A model generated the notes under the pieces. The model was not told the DNA's origin, searched no databases, and was given only the letters and a program-made list of their open reading frames with translations. Below are positions 1-8,801 of a stretch of DNA of 64,000 nucleotides, piece by piece. This DNA comes from Aquisalinus flavus (GTDB lineage: Bacteria; Pseudomonadota; Alphaproteobacteria; Caulobacterales; Parvularculaceae), in assembly GCF_022559625.1 (NCBI RefSeq), contig NZ_CP042288.1, positions 1,388,409 to 1,452,408 of the forward strand. The letters run 5' to 3'. The translations under genes and the position numbers were made by a program. Within the stretch, counting starts at the first letter, position 1; each line of letters starts with the position of its first letter.

Positions 1-834
1 AATGATCAAAAACGGCACATAGAAGGACAGGATCGCGACCAGCGCATCGCCAAGCCCTTCGCCGACCCGTTCCCAATGGCCGCCATCGAGGCCGAGCTTC
101 ACGCCCGCATACCATTCCAGCAGCTCGCGATGGGCGTTGAGCCACAGGATATGCGGCAGCAGGATCAGCCCGGCGAGGAGCACGGAGGTGCCGATACGCC
201 AGTGCAGCATGGTCCTGCGCATGTCGCGATCGAGCACTAGGGGAATGCCGACCGCGACGAGGAAACCGGCGAAATTATACTTCGCCATCAGGCCGAAGCC
301 GACCGAGGCGCCGAAGATCAGGTAATCCGCCCACCGCTTTTCCTGTAACAGGCGGATCAGCGCCCAGAAGGAAAAGCAGGTCGCGGCGATGGTCATCAGC
401 GAGTGGGTGAAGGCCTGATGATAGTTCCAGCCGATCTGGTAGAGCAGTAGCGCGGAGAAGACGGTAATCGCGGCCCAGCGCTGGCCCGCGCCATCGCTGC
501 CGAACAGCCGCCGCCCGGCCAGGAACAGAAAGCCCGCCGAGAACACCAGGAGCCCGTATTTGACGATCAGGAAGGAGACAAGCCCCGGCCCCGTCAGTTG
601 CTGCACCAGTGTCAGCGACCATTCGAACAGCGGCGGGTTGTCGGGCAGATAACCCCAGCGCAGTTCCTGGGTGAAGATATTTTCCTTCGGATCATCCATC
701 GCCAGCTGGAACCCGGCAATCAGCCGGATCAGCGAATTGACGATGCCGTAAAGCGTGGCAAGGATCAGCACGCCGCCGAAGGAGAATGGCTCGAAGCCCT
801 TCCTGGCTGTCGCCCCCTCGCCCCGCGCCAGCAT
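1..834 (-). CDS. GT-C family membrane glycosyltransferase (PMT_2-like), partial
   Basis: The minus-strand frame stays open from an ATG at 834 to the window edge, so at least 278 residues are present and the C-terminus is missing. Near residue 46 there is an acidic motif (MDDPKE), and near residue 66 the NPPLFEW motif. Both fit the first loop of dolichyl-phosphate-mannose/ArnT-like glycosyltransferases, where the acidic residues serve catalysis. Several hydrophobic segments follow (for example around residues 86-106 and 120-160). Such enzymes move a sugar from a polyprenyl-phosphate carrier to a lipid or protein on the outer face of the inner membrane; the substrate here is unknown. The gene starts one base after the gatB stop codon, so it is probably cotranscribed with gatB. 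Confidence 0.75.
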   Translation of the reverse strand, partial: MLARGEGATARKGFEPFSFGGVLILATLYGIVNSLIRLIAGFQLAMDDPKENIFTQELRWGYLPDNPPLFEWSLTLVQQLTGPGLVSFLIVKYGLLVFSAGFLFLAGRRLFGSDGAGQRWAAITVFSALLLYQIGWNYHQAFTHSLMTIAATCFSFWALIRLLQEKRWADYLIFGASVGFGLMAKYNFAGFLVAVGIPLVLDRDMRRTMLHWRIGTSVLLAGLILLPHILWLNAHRELLEWYAGVKLGLDGGHWERVGEGLGDALVAILSFYVPFLII

Positions 835-835
835 G

Positions 836-2344
836 CTATTCGACGCCCAGCTTGGCTTTCAGGATATCGTTGACCGCCTGCGGATTGGCCTTGCCGCCGG
901 TCGCCTTCATCACCTGGCCGACGAACCAGCCCATCGTCTTGGGCTTTTCCTTCAACTGCGCGACCTGGTCCGGATTGGCGGCGATGATGTCATCGACGAC
1001 CTTCTCGATCGCGCCCGTATCGGTGACCTGTTTCAGGCCGCGGGCCTCGACGATCTCGGCCGGGTCGCCGCCCTCTTCCAGCATGATCTCGAAAACCTGC
1101 TTGGCGATCTTGCCGGAGATGGTCTTGTCGGCGATCAGGTCGAGCAGCCCGCCAAGCTGGTCGGCGCTGACCGGCGAGTCGGAAATGTCGCGGTCCATCT
1201 TGTTCAGGGCACCGAAGAAATCGCCCATCACCCAGTTCGCCGCCATCTTGCCGTCACGGCCCTTGGCGACCGCCTCGAAGAAGTCGGCCTTCTCCCGGTC
1301 CATGGCGAGGATGGTCGAGTCGTAAAGCGGCAGGCCGTATTCCTCGACGAAGCGGCGCTTCTTCTCGTCCGGCAGTTCCGGCAGCGTCGCGCGGATCTCC
1401 TCGACCCAGTCTTGTGAAAATTCCAGCGGTAACAGGTCCGGATCGGGGAAGTAGCGATAGTCATGCGCGTCTTCCTTGGTGCGCATGATCCGCGTCTCGC
1501 CGGTCGCGACATTGAACAGGCGCGTCTCCTGGTCGATCCTGCCGCCGGCCTCCAGCACCTCGATCTGGCGGCGCGCTTCATAGTCGATGACCTGGCGCAC
1601 ATAGCGGATCGAGTTGACGTTCTTGGTTTCCGTCCGTGTACCGAGATGTTTGAAATCGCCGGTCTCGAGGAACTTGTCATAACCGCCGGCACGACACACC
1701 GAGACGTTCACGTCCGCCCGCATCGAGCCCTGCTCCATATTGCCGTCGCAGGTGCCGAGATAGCGCACGATGGTGCGCAGCTTGGAAAAGTAGGCCGAGC
1801 CCTCCTCGGCCGAGCGCATATGCGGCTTGGAGACGATCTCCATCAGCGCGACGCCGGAACGGTTGAGGTCGACATAAGATTCTTTCGGCGCAAGGTCGTG
1901 GATCGACTTGCCGGCATCCTGTTCCAGATGCAGCCGCTCGATACCGACCGTGATCACCTCGCCATCATCGAGCTCGACCTCGATCTCGCCCTCGCCGACG
2001 ATCGGGTCCTTGTACTGGGATATCTGATAGCCCTGCGGCAGGTCCGGGTAGAAATAGTTCTTCCGGTCGAAGCGCGACCAGGTGTTGATCTTGGCGTTCA
2101 GCCCCAGCCCGGTCTTGATCGCCTGCTCGACGCAATAGCGGTTGATGACCGGCAGCATGCCCGGCATCGCCGCATCGACGAGCGAGACATTCTCGTTCGG
2201 CCCGGCGCCATACTCGGCCGACGCGCCGGAGAACAGCTTGGCATTGGACGACACCTGGGCATGGACCTCCAGCCCGACAACGACTTCCCAGTCGCCGGTT
2301 GCGCCTTGCAGAACTTTACGGGGGGCTGTGATGGTCTCGCTCAT
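836..2344 (-). CDS. gatB: Asp-tRNA(Asn)/Glu-tRNA(Gln) amidotransferase subunit B
   Basis: A protein of 502 residues, the usual GatB length. GatB binds misacylated Glu-tRNA(Gln) or Asp-tRNA(Asn), phosphorylates the side chain with ATP, and uses ammonia channelled from GatA to make the correct aminoacyl-tRNA. The N-terminal [12 protein letters not shown] and the later [19 protein letters not shown] signatures are clear, followed by the C-terminal tRNA-binding YqeY-like tail ending in KAKLGVE. The ATG at 2344 was chosen because the family homology begins a few residues later; the open frame upstream runs through the neighbouring gene and has no family similarity. gatC and gatA lie about 4.6 kb away on the same strand, separated by unrelated genes. 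Confidence 0.97.
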   Translation of the reverse strand: MSETITAPRKVLQGATGDWEVVVGLEVHAQVSSNAKLFSGASAEYGAGPNENVSLVDAAMPGMLPVINRYCVEQAIKTGLGLNAKINTWSRFDRKNYFYPDLPQGYQISQYKDPIVGEGEIEVELDDGEVITVGIERLHLEQDAGKSIHDLAPKESYVDLNRSGVALMEIVSKPHMRSAEEGSAYFSKLRTIVRYLGTCDGNMEQGSMRADVNVSVCRAGGYDKFLETGDFKHLGTRTETKNVNSIRYVRQVIDYEARRQIEVLEAGGRIDQETRLFNVATGETRIMRTKEDAHDYRYFPDPDLLPLEFSQDWVEEIRATLPELPDEKKRRFVEEYGLPLYDSTILAMDREKADFFEAVAKGRDGKMAANWVMGDFFGALNKMDRDISDSPVSADQLGGLLDLIADKTISGKIAKQVFEIMLEEGGDPAEIVEARGLKQVTDTGAIEKVVDDIIAANPDQVAQLKEKPKTMGWFVGQVMKATGGKANPQAVNDILKAKLGVE

Positions 2345-2432
2345 GGTCGTCTTCAATATCTGGTTGTTGGCAGGATTTCGAACCCCTGTCCTATTCGCTT
2401 TCTGCGCGGGAATAAAGTGCCGAAAGAACGGT

Positions 2433-3059
2433 TTATGGCTTCCGCCGCAACGCCACGGCCAGTTCCGCCTTGCCGCCGAGACTGGGATGCGGAAACGCCT
2501 GCGGCTCGGCATCCGGCCACGCCCACCGCTCGCCTGAGAACAGCGCCCGCATATCGGCCATGTCGCAGCCATAGGGCGGGCCGCCGCGCTCTTGTTTCTG
2601 CATGAACAGGGCGAGCAGATGGCCGCCGGGGGCGATCTGCGCATACGCCGCTGCCTCGTACTCCTCCCGCTTGCTCGGGTGGATCGCGCACAGGAAAGTC
2701 TGCTCATAATAGAGATCGACCGGCCTGTCGGGGCGGAAGGCCAGCGCGTCGCCGGTGACGAGCGTCCCGGTCAGCCCCGCCGCCTTGAACTGTTGCCACT
2801 GCCAGACGATGGCGCTCGACGCATAATCAACCGCGCTCACCGTCAGCCCGAGACTGGCAAAGGCCAGCGGTTCGAGGGAGCGCCCGCAGCCCGGCACATA
2901 GACGGACTTGCCCGCAGCGATCAGCCCGGCATCAAGCCACAGGGTGAACGCCGGATGCAATTCGCCCCGCTCCCATGGCGCGTCATCAGCGCGGAACCGC
3001 GCGTCCCAGTCTACCGATTGGCGGTCTTCCGATTTGGCTTCGGAGTCGCCTTCACTCAT
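2433..3059 (-). CDS. TPMT-family SAM-dependent methyltransferase
   Basis: A protein of 208 residues resembling the thiopurine S-methyltransferase (TPMT) superfamily. It opens with the family-typical [19 protein letters not shown], followed by the SAM-binding loop [11 protein letters not shown] and the acidic VSAVDYA. The [10 protein letters not shown] and LALFMQ segments are also characteristic. Bacterial members methylate thiols, halides or metalloids such as tellurite and selenite; the substrate here cannot be told from sequence. Its ATG overlaps the TGA of the upstream flavoprotein gene (ATGA), so the two are probably translationally coupled. This suggests related roles in redox or thiol chemistry, which is inference only. 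Confidence 0.85.
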   Translation of the reverse strand: MSEGDSEAKSEDRQSVDWDARFRADDAPWERGELHPAFTLWLDAGLIAAGKSVYVPGCGRSLEPLAFASLGLTVSAVDYASSAIVWQWQQFKAAGLTGTLVTGDALAFRPDRPVDLYYEQTFLCAIHPSKREEYEAAAYAQIAPGGHLLALFMQKQERGGPPYGCDMADMRALFSGERWAWPDAEPQAFPHPSLGGKAELAVALRRKP

Positions 3060-4798
3060 ACCGTCACCTTCTCCGGCTCAGCCGCGGCATCCTTCGTGCG
3101 CAGCTCGGCCAGCACCTTGTGAATATCCGACACGCAGACCGAGCCTTCTCCCACCGCAGACGCCACCCGCTTGACCGATTGCGCGCGCACATCGCCGACG
3201 GCGAAGATGCCGGGGCGAGAGGATTCGAACGTATAGGGCTGGCGCTGGCACGCCTCGCCGCCCTTGATCTTCTCCCAAGCGATACCCGCATCGCGCCCGG
3301 TGATGATGAAGCCCTTCTCGTCAAGGGCGAGACAGCCCTCCACCCATTTGGTGTTCGGCACCGCCCCGATCATCAGGAAGATGTGGCCGATATCGCGGGT
3401 CGTGACCTCGCCGGTCTTGCGGTGTTTCCACTGCGCCTTGCGCAGCGCCTCATCGCCCTCGATATGGCAAAGCTCGGTATTCTCATAGAGCGTGATGCCG
3501 GACGACGCCTTGATCCGCCCGACCAGATAATCCGACATCGTGTCGGCCACATCAGCCCGGCGCACCAGCATGTGCACATGTTTCGAATGCTGGGCGAGAT
3601 AGACCGCCGCCTGCCCGGCCGAATTGCCGCCGCCGATGACCACGACCTCACCGTCCGTACACAGCCGCGCCTCCAGCGCCGTCGCCGCATAATGCACGTT
3701 CTGGCCGTCATAATCCGACAGATTGTCGACCTCCATCGAGCGATAGCTGGCGCCCGACGCGATCACCACGGTGCGCGCCTGCACCCGCTCGCCGCTTTCC
3801 ATCTCCAGCGTATACGGATGGTCATCACAATGCAGCGCCTTGACGCAATAGGGCACGGCCATGACCGCGCCGAATTTCTGCGCCTGGATGAACGCCCGGC
3901 CCGCCAGCGCCTGGCCGGAAATGCCGGTCGGGAAGCCGAGATAGTTCTCGATCTTCGACGAGGTCCCCGCCTGCCCGCCAGGGGCCAGATCCTCGACGAT
4001 CAGCGTGGACAGCCCTTCCGAGGCCGCATAGACCGCCGCCGCCAGCCCCGACGGCCCGCCGCCGATCACCGCCGTGTCATAGATCTCGCCGTCGGTGAAT
4101 TCATGGCTGATGCCGAGGAAATGCCCCAGCTCCAGCAGGCCCGGATTGCGGATCGTCGCATCGCCGTGACCGATCACCACCGGCAGGCATTGCGGCGACA
4201 GGTTCAGCCCCTGCATCACCGGCTCGGCCTCGACTTCGTTCTCCTCCAGCGTCAGCACCTTGACCGGATAGCCATTGCGCCGCAGGAAGCGCTCGATCTG
4301 CAGCATCCGGCTGGAGCCCCTGTTGCCGATGACGATCACAGCCCCCTTCTCATGTTCCATCAGCGCGACATGGCGAAGGATGAAGGCGCGCATGATGATC
4401 TCGGCGAGGTCCGGCAGCGCCGTCATCATCTCGCGGAACTGGTCCCGGGTCAGACGCAGCACCTCGCCATCCTCGCCCATCCGGCCGGAGACGAGGATCT
4501 TGCGGTCGTTGAACAGGTCGAGCTCGCCGCTGAAATGATGGCGGCTGTGGCGGGCGAACACGTTTACCTCGCCGCGGCCCTGATCGTCGAACACCTCGAC
4601 ATGGCCCGACAGTACGACGAAGAAATCCACCGTCCGGTCGCCACGGGAAAAGAGCACCGTGCCCTTCGCCAGCGTCTCGGCGGCACCATAGGGGCGGATG
4701 CGGTCGACCTGGTCGTCGGTCAGCATCGGGAAGGTTTGCGCTGCCCTGGCATTGGGATCGGCGGCGTTCTGCCCCGGCGTCTGGGTCGTCTCGGCCAT
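3056..4798 (-). CDS. cyclic-nucleotide-binding-domain thioredoxin-reductase-like flavoprotein
   Basis: A protein of 580 residues in three parts. Residues about 25-145 form a cNMP-binding domain with the phosphate-loop motif GELDLFNDR. Residues about 152-230 resemble a thioredoxin/glutaredoxin fold with a cis-Pro (LPVVI) but no CxxC. Residues about 238-570 form a thioredoxin-reductase-like module with an FAD motif (IGGGPSGLAAA), a second dinucleotide motif (VIGGGNSAGQAA) and the C-terminal FAVGDVR. Where classical thioredoxin reductase carries CATC, this protein reads YAAT (about 370-373), so it probably does not reduce thioredoxin by the normal route. The ATG at 4798 was chosen because upstream codons lie in the divergent spacer to mdh. 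It overlaps the methyltransferase gene by four bases. Confidence 0.88.
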   Translation of the reverse strand: MAETTQTPGQNAADPNARAAQTFPMLTDDQVDRIRPYGAAETLAKGTVLFSRGDRTVDFFVVLSGHVEVFDDQGRGEVNVFARHSRHHFSGELDLFNDRKILVSGRMGEDGEVLRLTRDQFREMMTALPDLAEIIMRAFILRHVALMEHEKGAVIVIGNRGSSRMLQIERFLRRNGYPVKVLTLEENEVEAEPVMQGLNLSPQCLPVVIGHGDATIRNPGLLELGHFLGISHEFTDGEIYDTAVIGGGPSGLAAAVYAASEGLSTLIVEDLAPGGQAGTSSKIENYLGFPTGISGQALAGRAFIQAQKFGAVMAVPYCVKALHCDDHPYTLEMESGERVQARTVVIASGASYRSMEVDNLSDYDGQNVHYAATALEARLCTDGEVVVIGGGNSAGQAAVYLAQHSKHVHMLVRRADVADTMSDYLVGRIKASSGITLYENTELCHIEGDEALRKAQWKHRKTGEVTTRDIGHIFLMIGAVPNTKWVEGCLALDEKGFIITGRDAGIAWEKIKGGEACQRQPYTFESSRPGIFAVGDVRAQSVKRVASAVGEGSVCVSDIHKVLAELRTKDAAAEPEKVTV

Positions 4799-4888
4799 AT
4801 TGTCTCTCCTGCTCTCCCGTCCAAGATAGGCATGGCGGGCCGCCCCGGCAATTGCCCCCACCCCTGCAGCGCCCCTGCTGCGCCCTTC

Positions 4889-4917
4889 TTGATCGCGACC
4901 GGCATTGGGACTATGCC
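4889..4917 (+). promoter_or_regulatory. candidate sigma-70 promoter of mdh
   Basis: TTGATC and TATGCC are separated by 17 bases, about 45 bases upstream of the mdh ATG, in the divergent spacer between the flavoprotein gene and mdh. The match to TTGACA/TATAAT is moderate. Read by eye only. Confidence 0.35.
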
Positions 4918-4960
4918 ATGGCCACGGAATTCTACCGCAACGCAATAAGAGGAAATCATC

Positions 4961-5944
4961 ATGAAAGCACCAGTCCGCGTCGCCGTTACCGGCGCAGCCG
5001 GCCAGATCGGTTATGCGCTCCTGTTCCGCATCGCTTCGGGCGACATGCTCGGCAAGGACCAGCCGGTCATCCTGCAGATGCTCGAAATCACCCCGGCCCT
5101 GCCGGCGCTTGAAGGCGTGATCATGGAGCTGAACGACTGCGCCTTCCCGCTGCTCGCCGGCACGGTCGCGACCGACGACCCGAATGTCGCCTTCAAGGAC
5201 GCCGACTTCGCCCTCCTCGTCGGCGCCATGCCGCGCAAGCAGGGCATGGAGCGCAAGGACCTGCTGGAAGCCAATGGCGGCATTTTCGGCCCACAGGGCA
5301 AGGCGATCAACGATCACGCCTCGCGCGACGTCAAGGTTCTGGTCGTCGGCAACCCGGCCAACACCAACGCGCTGATCGCCCAGCAGAACGCGCCTGATCT
5401 CGACCCGAAATGCTTCACCGCCATGGTCCGCCTCGACCATAACCGCGCCATGAGCCAGCTCGCCGAGAAGACGGGCGCCCATTCGACCGACGTCAAGGGC
5501 ATCACCATCTGGGGCAACCACTCCTCGACCCAGTATCCCGACCTGCACCACGCCACCGTCAACGGCAAGCCGGCCCTGACCCAGGTTGACCAGGACTGGT
5601 ACGAGAACACCTATATCCCGGAAGTCCAGCAACGCGGCGCGGCCATCATCAAGGCCCGCGGCGCGTCCTCTGCCGCTTCCGCCGCCTCCGCCGCCATCGA
5701 CCACATGCGCTCCTGGGCGCTCGGCACCGAGGGCGACGAATGGGTCTCCATGGGCATCCCGTCAGACGGCTCCTATGGCATCGAGCCGGGCGTCATCTAT
5801 GGCTATCCGGTCACCTGCAAGGACGGCAAATACGAGATCGTCCAGGGCCTCGACATCAACGACTTCTCCCGCTTGCGGCTGGACGCAACGGAGCAAGAGC
5901 TGCGCGAGGAACGCGCCGCCGTCGAAGGCCTGTTCGGAAAGTAA
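4961..5944 (+). CDS. mdh: malate dehydrogenase
   Basis: A protein of 327 residues that oxidises malate to oxaloacetate with NAD in the TCA cycle. It has the N-terminal [18 protein letters not shown], the loop [13 protein letters not shown] with the substrate-binding arginine, [16 protein letters not shown], and the catalytic histidine in IWGNHS. The length and motifs place it in the cytosolic-type MDH group, not the shorter lactate-dehydrogenase-like MDH more common in alphaproteobacteria. An AGAGGAAA ribosome-binding site precedes the ATG. The gene is monocistronic: a divergent gene lies upstream and a strong terminator directly downstream. sucCD, a frequent neighbour of mdh, is not present. 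Confidence 0.96.
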   Translation: MKAPVRVAVTGAAGQIGYALLFRIASGDMLGKDQPVILQMLEITPALPALEGVIMELNDCAFPLLAGTVATDDPNVAFKDADFALLVGAMPRKQGMERKDLLEANGGIFGPQGKAINDHASRDVKVLVVGNPANTNALIAQQNAPDLDPKCFTAMVRLDHNRAMSQLAEKTGAHSTDVKGITIWGNHSSTQYPDLHHATVNGKPALTQVDQDWYENTYIPEVQQRGAAIIKARGASSAASAASAAIDHMRSWALGTEGDEWVSMGIPSDGSYGIEPGVIYGYPVTCKDGKYEIVQGLDINDFSRLRLDATEQELREERAAVEGLFGK

Positions 5945-5969
5945 GCTCTGCTTACAGAGGAACAATACA

Positions 5970-6001
5970 AAGCCCGGCGGGAAATCGCCGGGCTTTTTTT
6001 C
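5970..6001 (+). terminator. rho-independent terminator of mdh
   Basis: A perfect 10-bp stem (5970-5979 with 5986-5995) has a 6-base loop and is followed by a run of T. It lies 25 bases after the mdh stop codon. Confidence 0.9.
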
Positions 6002-6087
6002 GTAGGGTGCATGGAGCGAAGCGCAATGCACCATGAGAAAGGATAGTCCGGGAACGGTGCATTGCGCTCGCGCTCCATGCACCCTAC
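6002..6087. repeat. REP-like imperfect inverted repeat
   Basis: Arms of 31-32 bases (6002-6032 and 6056-6087) begin with GTAGGGTGCATGGAGCG and differ only near the middle. They are separated by 23 bases. The arrangement resembles the short palindromic extragenic elements found in many proteobacterial genomes. It sits immediately after the mdh terminator. The copy number elsewhere in the genome cannot be seen here. Confidence 0.7.
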
Positions 6088-6122
6088 CTGCCACATGCTC
6101 TCCCTCTCTTTACTGAGCCTGC

Positions 6123-6170
6123 CTTTTCCTGAAACGAAAACAGCATAGCCTGTTTTCGTTTCAGGAAAAG
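6123..6170. repeat. perfect 21-bp inverted repeat with 6-base loop
   Basis: Arms 6123-6143 and 6150-6170 are exact reverse complements, separated by CATAGC. The arms contain an A-rich GAAACGAAAACAG block. No T-run follows on either strand, so it is not a standard terminator. The next stretch (6171-6292) holds only a short GTCAAGGA/TCCTTGAC inverted repeat at 6204-6254 and no gene. Confidence 0.8.
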
Positions 6171-6292
6171 CACGGCTGCCCATGGTTTTACCGGGCTGAT
6201 TTAGTCAAGGAGCGCAGCCCGGCTCCGCCGGTGGCCCTGCGGGCCATCCTTGACGAAATCCGACCGGTGAAACACGCGCTCCATGCTATTTT

Positions 6293-6431
6293 CCCGTCAT
6301 CCCGGGGGATGCGCAAGCATCAACCCGGGACCCAGCTCTGATATAATGGGTGCTTAAAGAACAGCCTTTCTCTCACGCCATCGCGCCAGAGATGGGTCCC
6401 GGCTCGCGCTGCGCTTGGCCGGGATGACGGG
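6293..6431. repeat. long imperfect inverted repeat with CCCGTCATCCCGG ends
   Basis: The outer ends CCCGTCATCCCGG and CCGGGATGACGGG pair with each other. Further in, GGGACCCAGCTCTG pairs with CAGAGATGGGTCCC with one mismatch. The element spans 139 bases and resembles a dispersed intergenic repeat type common in alphaproteobacteria. No open frame of convincing composition overlaps it. Confidence 0.65.
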
Positions 6432-6822
6432 TTGCGAGTTTTTGAGCGACCAAAACTTATCCCCGCCCCCCATTTGTCAAGTATAACTCTCCCCAAGCCC
6501 GGTGAGGACCGGGCCAAGGCGCCGCTGGCGAAGTGTGACCTGCACGGAGCACCGGCGTATCAGGTTTCTGCCGGCATTGGAGGGTGTGTACAGCTTTGCA
6601 TCGTCCGGCGGAACGGCGTCCCGGGGTAGCCCCCGGGCGGGAGAGCTATGCACTTTGGCCCCGCATCGAACGCCGCCGTGCATGGCGAGAGCTATGCCAG
6701 TCATTTTATTATTTCAGAGGCGATGGCCGCCATGCACGGGCCCCCTCCTTGCACAACGCCGATGGCACAGCCATGCGGCGGTTTTGGCATGCCCCTCACG
6801 CGTAAAATGCTGACGCATTTTC
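6432..6822. other. gene-free stretch with nested inverted and direct repeats
   Basis: I see no gene with family similarity in these 390 bases. Two direct copies of GAGAGCTATGC lie at 6641-6651 and 6687-6697. A perfect 12-bp inverted repeat (6676-6687 with 6728-6739) encloses the second copy. Several short open frames overlap here in different frames, but none has a ribosome-binding site or recognisable content. A structured RNA is possible, but it matches no RNA family that I can recognise. Confidence 0.5.
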
Positions 6823-6919
6823 CGACCTCTCCCGAGGGAGAGGTTGGGCATTGCACAAAATTCGAGATTGGTCCTCACCTCTCCCTATGGGAGAGGTCGA
6901 AATCAGCCTGCTGATTTCG
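6823..6919. repeat. cluster of short palindromes downstream of gatA
   Basis: Three hairpins lie here: GACCTCTCCCGAGGGAGAGG near 6823-6842, a palindrome with ACCTCTCCC and GGGAGAGGT arms at 6877-6897, and a 9-bp stem (6898-6906 with 6911-6919, loop CCTG). The first two share the CCTCTCCC/GGGAGAGG core. They end ten bases before the gatA stop codon and could act as its 3' end on the minus strand, although there is no clear T-run. Confidence 0.6.
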
Positions 6920-6928
6920 GGTGAGGGC

Positions 6929-8443
6929 CTACACCCACCACTCGTCCGGCTTGGCCGTAAACCCGGCCGACTGCTCCAGCGCATCGGCGCCGCGCAAGAG
7001 CGTTTCCTCATCAAAAGGCCGGCCGATCAGCTGCAGGCCCAGCGGCAGGCCCTGGCCGTCGAGACCGGCAGGCACGGAAATGCCCGGCAGGCCGGCGAGG
7101 TTCGCGGTGACGGTGAAGATGTCGTTGAGATACATTTCGACCGGGTCGGCATTCTTCTTCTCGCCGAGGCCGAACGCAGAAGACGGCGTCGATGGGGTCA
7201 GGATCAGGTCAACCTGCTTGTACGCCTCCTGGAACTCGTCGAAGATCTTCTTGCGCACCTTCTGTGCACGGATGTAATAGGCATCGTAATAGCCTGCCGA
7301 CAGCACATAGGTGCCGATCAGGATGCGGCGCTTGACCTCGTCGCCGAAGCCGGCGGCGCGGGTCTTTTCATACAGCGCAGTGATGTTGTCCTTGTCATCG
7401 GCGACGCGCAGGCCGTATTTGACGCCGTCATAACGGGCAAGGTTCGACGACGCTTCCGCCGGCGCGACGATGTAATAGACCGGCAGCGCATATTTCGTCA
7501 GCGGCAGGGAGATATCGACGATCTCGGCGCCGGCATCCTTCATCCAGTCGATGCCCTGCTGCCAGAGCTTCTCGATCTCTTCCGGCATGCCGTCAATGCG
7601 ATATTCCTTCGGCACGCCGATCTTCAGGCCCTTCACGCCCTGGCCCAGCACCGCCTCATAGTCCGGCACCGGACGGTCGATGCAGGTGGAATCCTTCGGG
7701 TCATGCCCGGCCATCGACTTCAGCATGATGGCGCTGTCGCGCACCGTGCGGGTGATCGGCCCGGCCTGGTCCAGCGACGAGGCAAAGGCGACAATGCCCC
7801 AGCGCGACACGCGGCCATAGGTCGGCTTCAGGCCGACCGTGCCGGTAAACGCCGCAGGCTGACGGATCGAGCCGCCAGTGTCGGTCGCGGTCGCGGCAGC
7901 ACACAGCCGCGCGGCAACGGCAGACGAAGACCCGCCGGACGAGCCGCCCGGTGTCAGCCCGCCGACGACCTTGCCGGCCTCGATACGGGTCGCGTTATCC
8001 CCGGTCCGGCGCCACGGGTTTACAACGTCACCATAATAGGACGTCTCGTTGGACGATCCCATGGCGAATTCGTCGAGGTTCAGCTTGCCCAGCATCACCG
8101 CGCCGTCGCCGAACAAATTGGTCGTCACGGTCGATTCATATTTCGGGTGGAAGCCATCGAGGATGTGGCTCGCCGCCGTCGTCAGCGTGTCGCGGGTGCA
8201 GAACAAATCCTTGATGCCCAGCGGCACGCCTTCCAGCGCCCCGCCCTCGCCTTTCGCGAGTTTGGCGTCAGACTCAGCGGCCTTGTCGCGGGCAATGTCC
8301 GGCGTCGGCGTGATGAAGGCATTCAGCGCCGCCGCGCCCTCGATCCGGGCGATATAGGCGTCGGTTACCTCGGCGGAGGTGAAGTCTTTTTTCTTCAGCC
8401 CGTCGCGCAGGTCGGCAAGGGAGAGTTCGGTGTAATCAGTCAT
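6929..8443 (-). CDS. gatA: Asp-tRNA(Asn)/Glu-tRNA(Gln) amidotransferase subunit A
   Basis: A protein of 504 residues of the amidase-signature family. GatA hydrolyses glutamine (or asparagine) and passes ammonia to GatB for transamidation of misacylated tRNA. The catalytic Ser-cisSer-Lys triad is visible: Lys78 in GIKDLF, the Gly/Ser-rich GGSSGGSSS at about 167-174, and the nucleophile Ser192 in [12 protein letters not shown] short insertion ([14 protein letters not shown]) lies just before the Gly/Ser loop. The gene follows gatC after 12 bases, so the two form one operon, with gatB separate. Its 3' end abuts the repeat-rich gap. Confidence 0.97.
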   Translation of the reverse strand: MTDYTELSLADLRDGLKKKDFTSAEVTDAYIARIEGAAALNAFITPTPDIARDKAAESDAKLAKGEGGALEGVPLGIKDLFCTRDTLTTAASHILDGFHPKYESTVTTNLFGDGAVMLGKLNLDEFAMGSSNETSYYGDVVNPWRRTGDNATRIEAGKVVGGLTPGGSSGGSSSAVAARLCAAATATDTGGSIRQPAAFTGTVGLKPTYGRVSRWGIVAFASSLDQAGPITRTVRDSAIMLKSMAGHDPKDSTCIDRPVPDYEAVLGQGVKGLKIGVPKEYRIDGMPEEIEKLWQQGIDWMKDAGAEIVDISLPLTKYALPVYYIVAPAEASSNLARYDGVKYGLRVADDKDNITALYEKTRAAGFGDEVKRRILIGTYVLSAGYYDAYYIRAQKVRKKIFDEFQEAYKQVDLILTPSTPSSAFGLGEKKNADPVEMYLNDIFTVTANLAGLPGISVPAGLDGQGLPLGLQLIGRPFDEETLLRGADALEQSAGFTAKPDEWWV

Positions 8444-8455
8444 CTGTCTATCTGC

Positions 8456-8755
8456 CTATTCGACAACTTTGGGCACGACGAAGAAGTGATCTTCCGTCTT
8501 CGGCGCATTGGCGACAATATCCTCCGGCTTGCCCCCGCCGGTATAGTCATGGGTCAGCACGTCCTCACGCATCGGCAGCTGCGCCTCGACCGTCGAGGCC
8601 ATCGCCTCTACGCCCTCGACATCGACTTCCTGCAACATCTCGATCCAGTCGAGAATGCCGGAGAGTTCCCTGGCGAGCGGTTCGAGGCGCTCTTCCGGCT
8701 CGGCGATGCGGGCCAGCTTGGCGACCTTGCGGACGGTTTCCTTGTCGATGGACAT
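8456..8755 (-). CDS. gatC: Asp-tRNA(Asn)/Glu-tRNA(Gln) amidotransferase subunit C
   Basis: A protein of 99 residues, typical for GatC, the small strap subunit that wraps around GatA and stabilises its contact with GatB. The family pattern is present: VRKVAKLARIAEPEE near the N-terminus, ILDWIEMLQEVD in the middle, and a C-terminal segment ending FFVVPKVVE. It is the first gene of the gatCA operon. The start ATG at 8755 fits the family N-terminus. Confidence 0.96.
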   Translation of the reverse strand: MSIDKETVRKVAKLARIAEPEERLEPLARELSGILDWIEMLQEVDVEGVEAMASTVEAQLPMREDVLTHDYTGGGKPEDIVANAPKTEDHFFVVPKVVE

Positions 8756-8801
8756 GGGGTTTCCCTGAATGCTTGTCGTGAAAGAATATCGTCACCGGTT
8801 A

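Noticed and set aside
2371-2388. T-arm-like sequence (CAGG/CCTG stem around TTCGAA) in the gatB upstream spacer
   Set aside because: The arm is one base too long, and no acceptor, D or anticodon arms can be built around it, so it is not a tRNA gene.
6480-6730. Possible 6S, SRP or riboswitch RNA in the mdh-gatA gap
   Set aside because: None of the hallmark sequences of RNase P, SRP, tmRNA, glycine, cobalamin or SAM RNAs is present; only repeats can be supported.
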